A stretch of 38,889 bases of DNA from SAR116 cluster bacterium AG-337-N21. Its GTDB lineage: Bacteria; Pseudomonadota; Alphaproteobacteria; Puniceispirillales; Marisalimonadaceae. Below the pieces are notes generated by a model. It ran no database searches and was not told where the DNA came from. It saw only the letters and a program-made list of their open reading frames with translations. The translations under genes were made by a program, and so were the position numbers. Of the stretch, positions 34,531-38,889 are shown piece after piece (the stretch's first letter is position 1; every line of letters begins with the position of its first letter). The DNA lies in the NCBI GenBank assembly GCA_003282145.1, contig QBZZ01000020.1:1-38889 (forward strand), given 5' to 3'.

Positions 34531-36126
34531 CTAGTTAAACTGTACAAGTACTCTGTCTTTATCACCTTGTAGTTCAGGTGTTTGTGAGCCAGATGATTGT
34601 TGTACAACATTCTGTTCTACATATGCGTGTAACTCACGTGCTGTAATCTTATTGTCATTGTTACTATCAGCATCACCTTCCATGCCCTTCATAAGGAAGT
34701 ATGAGAACATTCCATGTTTAGCTTCTTCTAGTGGTTTGCTTGTCTGGTCACCTGCAGCTGCACTAAAGACAGTAAAGTTGTTAGGTATGGATTGTTCTAG
34801 TGCACGGATAGCTATAGGTCTTGAGGCTATCAGCATATCTGTGCCACGAGTAGTGCCTGAGTAGCAGGTATCTAGGAATACGGTTACGCTTCTTGGGTTC
34901 TCAGAACTTATATCCCTAAATAATTTACTTCTGCTAATTGATGTTTCTTCTAATAATTCTGGCGAGCCATCAAATGGCAATAAAAATAAGTCTTTACCAT
35001 CATCCGAAGCAAGCCCATGGCCTGCAAAGAATATATATATATCTGTTTTTTCTTTTTTAATTGCTCGTCTTAGCCACTTTTTAACAGATAATAATATTGC
35101 TTTTTCATCCGCATTAGAACCACTTAAATATTTAATATTTTTTTCAATTACCCCTAGATTATTGGCAGCGAATTTTCTAAAAACTTTACTATCATTTTCT
35201 GCGTAAACAGCTTTACCAATACCAGTTTCATATCGTTCAATGCCAATTACAAGTGCGAGTGCATTAGAATTTTTGCGAATTTTATTTTTATTTGAAATTA
35301 ATTTTTCAAAATAAATACTGTCTTTATAACCGTCAACTAATCCAACAATTTTCAAAATTTTAGGTTTATTCTTTAAAATTTTCGGTATTTCCCTAGGCCC
35401 ATTAATAATACAGTGTGCATAATTTTGTTTATCACCCACGACAGCTCCATTTTCTTTTTTTACAGTTAAAACACCGTCTAACTCAGTAAAAACTGCTGTA
35501 TTTAGATGAAGTTTTGCTTTTAAGTCCACATATAAATATTGTATTTCGTCCATATGTTTCATCATTGGATAAAACTGTTTGCCAATCTCGTCCATGAAAA
35601 TTCTTAACTTAACTTTACCCTTAATATTTCCATTTACAAATACTCTCCCATCAACATTCAAAAAATTTTTAAATTCAAAAAAAACACTTTGATTCAACAT
35701 CCTTGTTATCATTCCATTTCTATTCTCTTCTTTAACACCAACAATATCAATTTGGTTTTTTGTATTAAGATTTAACATTTTATTTTTGTAAATTTTTGCG
35801 AAAATAGTTTTATTTAGGTTTTGTAAATAACTATACTTATCTTTAGGTTTCCATTCATTCTTAATTTTTTCCATGTTTTCTTTATTAGCTATAAAATAAT
35901 TTTTCCAATCAGACCTATTTTTGCCTACAGAAAATTTGCTATCAATTCTTGTTCTTACAGAATATGCATTACCATCAAATTTCAAATATGTTGATATACC
36001 CTCTTCAATGCACTTTAATTCGTATTGATTTTTATTAAATTCAATACTCAAATTTTTGTCTGCTTGAAAAGAAAAACTATTTGAGGGATAAAATAAAAGG
36101 AAAAAAAATATTAATCTATTTAACAT
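34531..36126 (-). CDS. Secreted caspase-like cysteine protease with EF-hand-like end (1)
   Basis: A 531-residue protein with a signal peptide (about 1-20). Residues 21-280 are an unrecognised, beta-rich and Lys/Asn-rich domain. From about 287 a caspase-like (peptidase C14) domain follows: ALVIGIERY, catalytic H370 in FFAGHG and catalytic C421 in LDTCYSG. Residues 487-498 form an EF-hand-like loop, D-x-N-x-D-x-K-I-T-x-x-E, so calcium may bind. The DNA for the last 130 residues is much richer in GC (50% in 34801-34860) than that for the N-terminal domain (23% in 35641-35700). It is the last gene of an operon with the lipoprotein (25-base gap) and caspase 2. Prokaryotic caspases can act in stress, development or defence; the role here is unknown. 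Confidence 0.85.
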   Translation of the reverse strand: MLNRLIFFFLLFYPSNSFSFQADKNLSIEFNKNQYELKCIEEGISTYLKFDGNAYSVRTRIDSKFSVGKNRSDWKNYFIANKENMEKIKNEWKPKDKYSYLQNLNKTIFAKIYKNKMLNLNTKNQIDIVGVKEENRNGMITRMLNQSVFFEFKNFLNVDGRVFVNGNIKGKVKLRIFMDEIGKQFYPMMKHMDEIQYLYVDLKAKLHLNTAVFTELDGVLTVKKENGAVVGDKQNYAHCIINGPREIPKILKNKPKILKIVGLVDGYKDSIYFEKLISNKNKIRKNSNALALVIGIERYETGIGKAVYAENDSKVFRKFAANNLGVIEKNIKYLSGSNADEKAILLSVKKWLRRAIKKEKTDIYIFFAGHGLASDDGKDLFLLPFDGSPELLEETSISRSKLFRDISSENPRSVTVFLDTCYSGTTRGTDMLIASRPIAIRALEQSIPNNFTVFSAAAGDQTSKPLEEAKHGMFSYFLMKGMEGDADSNNDNKITARELHAYVEQNVVQQSSGSQTPELQGDKDRVLVQFN

Positions 36127-36151
36127 TCATCTAAAGACCTAAACTATGGAA

Positions 36152-36571
36152 TCATTTCACTACTTTAACTGGTATAGCCCACCATTCTCCTATTGGGTCC
36201 CCATGTGGTTGGAAAAGGTGTTTCTTTCCTTCCCTCTGATTAGGTTTAAAACTACCTTTTATAAGAGTCATAGCTCTTACCCACATTATATCACTTAAGA
36301 ATCTCTTATCCATCTCATAATTCGCATTAACCAAAAAAGCCATTATTTCGGTATTACAGTGTTTTTTTGCTTCTAAACTACTTCTACTATCCATAACCCA
36401 ATTTTCATATTTTTCAATTTTGCCCAATGGGACTTGTGGTGCAAAAAATTTATCAAGGCAGTCTTCCAAGTCAACTTTGTAGGGATTATTTTTTGATTTA
36501 TAACTTGTGCTAGTTGTCTGACAGCTAGACAAAAAAACTGCAATAAGAATTATTATAGAAAACTTAAACAT
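36152..36571 (-). CDS. Small predicted lipoprotein of the caspase operon
   Basis: A 139-residue protein with a lipoprotein signal peptide: MFKFSIIILIAVFLSSCQTT, lipobox L-S-S-C with Cys17. It should be anchored to the outer or inner membrane. The mature part contains DCLDKFFAPQ, a second Cys in KKHCNTEI and a C-terminal PIGEWWAIPVKV; no family was recognised. It lies between the two caspase genes on the same strand, with gaps of 25 and 43 bases, so it may be a substrate, inhibitor or membrane anchor of the proteases. That link is an inference from position. Confidence 0.75.
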   Translation of the reverse strand: MFKFSIIILIAVFLSSCQTTSTSYKSKNNPYKVDLEDCLDKFFAPQVPLGKIEKYENWVMDSRSSLEAKKHCNTEIMAFLVNANYEMDKRFLSDIMWVRAMTLIKGSFKPNQREGKKHLFQPHGDPIGEWWAIPVKVVK

Positions 36572-36614
36572 AAAAACCTCCTCAGAAAAATTTAATGAAC
36601 TTAATTTTCATCTA

Positions 36615-37808
36615 CTACCCACCATTATGTATCTGCACTTTCTGGTCACGACCATAATACCTACGTGCATAATAGGTCATTGTATCTGATAAGTATTCTT
36701 TAAGCTCGTTATCACTTACCTTACCATCTTTATTACTATCACCTTCACCACTCATGGCTTTTAAGAAGTATTTGGTAAACAGACTGTGTGAGCTATCTTC
36801 TTCCCATGATGCCATCTGGTCTGAAGCTCCTGCTGCTATTACTTTGACATTATCTGGTATCATTGTTTTCTTAGCTCGAATGACTATAGGTGATGCTTTC
36901 GATACGAGTGAGCCAGATTGACTGCCACCAGAGAAACAGGCTTCAAGTATTACGGTCACTGACTTTGCGGGAAGTTTGCCTAGGTTTGAATACAAAGTTG
37001 ATAATTTATATCCAGTGAATTCTATTGTTTGTGAATCAGTATCTGTGGGTACAAGATAGGCGTCACCTTTTCCTCCTGGAGCACCATGACCTGCATAGTA
37101 GACATAAACATTAGACTTCTTAGGTTTGATATAATTGAATACCTGACCCTTGTAATTTTCTTTGTTGCCAAATACACCTAAGAGCTGTGAGCCTGTAGCA
37201 TCTTTGAGGTATATAATATTTCCTTCTTTTATACCTTTAGCTTTCATGAAGTATTGTTTTATGCCTTCTGCATCTGCATAGGCGGGATTAACATTAGGAA
37301 TGTCTTTACCCATCTTTTTGTAATTAGCATTACCAATGATAACAGCTATGTCGTTAGGGCTTAGTTTAGATTGAGCAAATTTAATGTTTATTGGTTGCTG
37401 GATAAACTTAGAAACATTTTTTTGATTTTCAAATTGAGTATCTGGTTTATTTACATTTTCTTGATATTTTTTAATAATTTTCTCAAGCTTTTTTCTTTTT
37501 TTTCTTTCTCCAATAAGTATACAGTCCAATCCTCTTCTTTTGGCTTCTTGAACTGCATTTAAATAAATTTTATTAGTTTCCCATTCAACATTGTCATCAC
37601 CAGTTGTGGCTTCTCTGCAAACAGCCTCATCTTTATAATGCTTAAAAAAGAAAATTGACCTTTCTTTCCTGCATTTTTGAATTTCTTCCTTTACTCCTGG
37701 GGCAAAAACAGACTGGCCTGTTAATTTATCACAAATGGATTTACTACTAGCAAATAGACTATTTGACGTAATTATGAACAAACAAATAAAAATTACTAAA
37801 TTTGACAT
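36615..37808 (-). CDS. Secreted caspase-like cysteine protease with EF-hand-like end (2)
   Basis: A 397-residue protein with a signal peptide (about 1-20, ending SLFA). Residues 21-145 have four cysteines (C26, C46, C64, C96) and a highly charged RKKRKKLEKIIKK segment. The caspase-like domain from about 150 has IAVIIGNANY, catalytic H241 in YYAGHGAPGG and C291 in LEACFSGG, and an EF-hand-like loop at 357-368 (D-x-N-x-D-x-K-V-S-x-x-E). The catalytic and C-terminal parts are clearly paralogous to the protease at 34531. GC content steps from 23% (37381-37440) to 48% (36901-36960) close to residue 146, the domain boundary. First gene of the operon. Confidence 0.86.
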   Translation of the reverse strand: MSNLVIFICLFIITSNSLFASSKSICDKLTGQSVFAPGVKEEIQKCRKERSIFFFKHYKDEAVCREATTGDDNVEWETNKIYLNAVQEAKRRGLDCILIGERKKRKKLEKIIKKYQENVNKPDTQFENQKNVSKFIQQPINIKFAQSKLSPNDIAVIIGNANYKKMGKDIPNVNPAYADAEGIKQYFMKAKGIKEGNIIYLKDATGSQLLGVFGNKENYKGQVFNYIKPKKSNVYVYYAGHGAPGGKGDAYLVPTDTDSQTIEFTGYKLSTLYSNLGKLPAKSVTVILEACFSGGSQSGSLVSKASPIVIRAKKTMIPDNVKVIAAGASDQMASWEEDSSHSLFTKYFLKAMSGEGDSNKDGKVSDNELKEYLSDTMTYYARRYYGRDQKVQIHNGG

Positions 37809-37859
37809 TTAACAGCTTGATATTATTATTTTCATATATTTTATAAGGATTATTTTAAA

Positions 37860-38345
37860 TTGAAATATTTATTTAGAATTTCTACAATTTTATTTTTGTT
37901 ATTTCCTGCTGTAGTTTTAGGAAATAATTTAAAAAAATGTAAAATAGAATTTGATAAATATATAGCTCCTACTATTGAAGGTTGTGACATAGTGATTAGT
38001 AAGAGGGGTAATACATCAAATTATAATTGTAAGTCTAATTTAAAACCCAAAATTACAGACATGCTATTGGGAATGTTAAGAAATCTACAATCTAATGAAT
38101 TTCCAACTTACGGTGATGTTTTTTTAAAAATTTCTCAAAATAGTGTGTCCGGAACTATTGAGTCACTTGACCCAAAACAAATTGATAATTTTTCATTTCC
38201 ATCTCTAAATAAAATTTCAACTGATAAATATTCTGGTATGTTAGATAATGGCATAAAAATGACTATAATAGCTGATGACAAAATCCAAATTACTTTTGCT
38301 GGAGGTTATGGCAAAATTTACGTAGATGGCTTTTGCGAAAACTGA
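37860..38345 (+). CDS. Secreted hypothetical protein, divergent from the caspase operon
   Basis: A 161-residue protein that begins with TTG, chosen by AAGGA about ten bases upstream. It has a signal peptide ending near VLG at about residue 21, then a mature domain with four cysteines (for example KKCKIEF, GCDIV, YNCKSN and the last FCEN) that could form two disulfides. The C-terminal ITFAGGYGKIYVDGFCEN looks beta-rich. I recognise no family. It is divergent from the caspase operon with only 51 bases between, so both may share a regulatory region. Confidence 0.7.
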   Translation: MKYLFRISTILFLLFPAVVLGNNLKKCKIEFDKYIAPTIEGCDIVISKRGNTSNYNCKSNLKPKITDMLLGMLRNLQSNEFPTYGDVFLKISQNSVSGTIESLDPKQIDNFSFPSLNKISTDKYSGMLDNGIKMTIIADDKIQITFAGGYGKIYVDGFCEN

Positions 38346-38474
38346 TTATATTTTTTATTTGTTTGCCAACTCCCTAAGTACCAAAATTACTTTCATCATT
38401 TTAAATGCATAGTAATTGTGATTACAATAAAATCACTCGGTAGACACTAGATTAGGTTTATGATTTAAGCAGTT

Positions 38475-38494
38475 ATATATTTTCTAAAATATAT
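38475..38494 (-). terminator. AT-only hairpin at the end of the last gene
   Basis: ATATATTTT at 38475-38483 and AAAATATAT at 38486-38494 form a perfect 9-base inverted repeat around CT, right at the stop of the minus-strand gene. With no G:C pairs the stem would be weak, so it is only a possible terminator. Confidence 0.25.
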
Positions 38495-38856
38495 TAATTA
38501 CGAGTGCATGTTCCCCAAACAGGAGATATGTCTCTATATCTTTTAAAGTCTACATCCACTGCAATTTTATTATTGCTTGTAAAATAAGTATATTTCAGTA
38601 CAACCTCAGTTTTTTCGTTACTTACGTCAACATCCCATCGGTATTTAATACCACTTTTTTTTAGGGGAGCAGAAAATTTCCATAATTTAACTTTATCATC
38701 TTCAATAGTAATTTTTTGATTTTCTGGAACCCAAGATTTTGCCATTTTTATTGGGTAAGATGATTGAGAATAATCGTCAAATAAACAATTTAAAGTCTCA
38801 GCATTTAAACTTAAAGGAAGTAGTATTATAGATAATAATATTAAATGTAGTTTCAT
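38494..38856 (-). CDS. Small secreted hypothetical protein
   Basis: A 120-residue protein with a signal peptide (MKLHLILLSIILLPLSLNAE) and a small beta-rich mature domain containing two cysteines, LNCLF near the start and GTCTRN at the end, likely joined by a disulfide. The frame opens at an ATG at 38868, but GGAG lies six bases before the ATG at 38856, so the later start is chosen. No family was recognised. It completes a run of small secreted proteins around the caspase operon. Confidence 0.68.
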   Translation of the reverse strand: MKLHLILLSIILLPLSLNAETLNCLFDDYSQSSYPIKMAKSWVPENQKITIEDDKVKLWKFSAPLKKSGIKYRWDVDVSNEKTEVVLKYTYFTSNNKIAVDVDFKRYRDISPVWGTCTRN

Positions 38857-38889
38857 GTTAATCTCCATTTATTTTACAAAAATGTATAT

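Overview
The window looks like a piece of a low-GC, tightly packed marine alphaproteobacterial genome. This is an inference from the gene content: a tungstate ABC importer, a TRAP carboxylate transporter with idonate/gluconate enzymes, phytanoyl-CoA-type dioxygenase, and many peptidase/amidohydrolase genes. It is also suggested by AT-rich codon use and by convergent genes whose stop codons abut or overlap (5038/5039, 13267/13273, 22583-22586, 29242-29253). No rRNA, complete tRNA or CRISPR array was seen.

Layout. 1-5038: an acyl-amino-acid/peptide block on the minus strand (AspA/AstE-like deacylase, double-domain oligopeptide ABC ATPase, N-formylglutamate amidohydrolase-like protein) with a divergent M20 amidohydrolase. 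5039-7369: tungstate transporter tupBC, divergent from tupA, with a 10-bp inverted repeat between them. 7440-15493: a sugar-acid block with gluconate 5-dehydrogenase, L-idonate 5-dehydrogenase, TRAP dctPQM, SMP-30/gluconolactonase, an aldose-1-epimerase-like protein, an enolase-superfamily dehydratase-like protein and a hidden 34-codon membrane peptide. 15503-20108: a molybdenum/tungsten cofactor block with an excisionase-HTH plus periplasmic-binding-like regulator, a ModE-type DNA-binding domain alone, fdhD, a mobA-mobB fusion and moeA. Together with tupABC this suggests metal uptake, cofactor building and formate dehydrogenase maturation, although no formate dehydrogenase lies in the window. 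20282-30722: ordinary metabolism (amidase, acyltransferase, PhyH dioxygenase, two EamA exporters, pyrE, two M20 enzymes, yaaA).

30912-38889 is the accessory end. It holds small secreted proteins, a decayed outer-membrane beta-barrel gene, a truncated P4-type integrase and an intact tyrosine integrase diverging from a 17-bp sequence that matches a serine-tRNA 3' end (a likely att site). Next comes a three-gene operon of secreted caspase-like protease, small lipoprotein and second secreted caspase-like protease. Both proteases keep the His/Cys dyad and end in an EF-hand-like loop. Their catalytic ends are encoded by clearly GC-richer DNA than their N-terminal halves. This caspase-lipoprotein-caspase unit next to an integrase is the best candidate for an undescribed system.

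Smaller points of note: dctQ lacks any ATG/GTG/TTG codon at its natural start and apparently begins at ATC (or ATT); a perfect 14-bp inverted repeat sits between dctP and dctQ; several genes use TTG or GTG starts placed by clear Shine-Dalgarno sequences.
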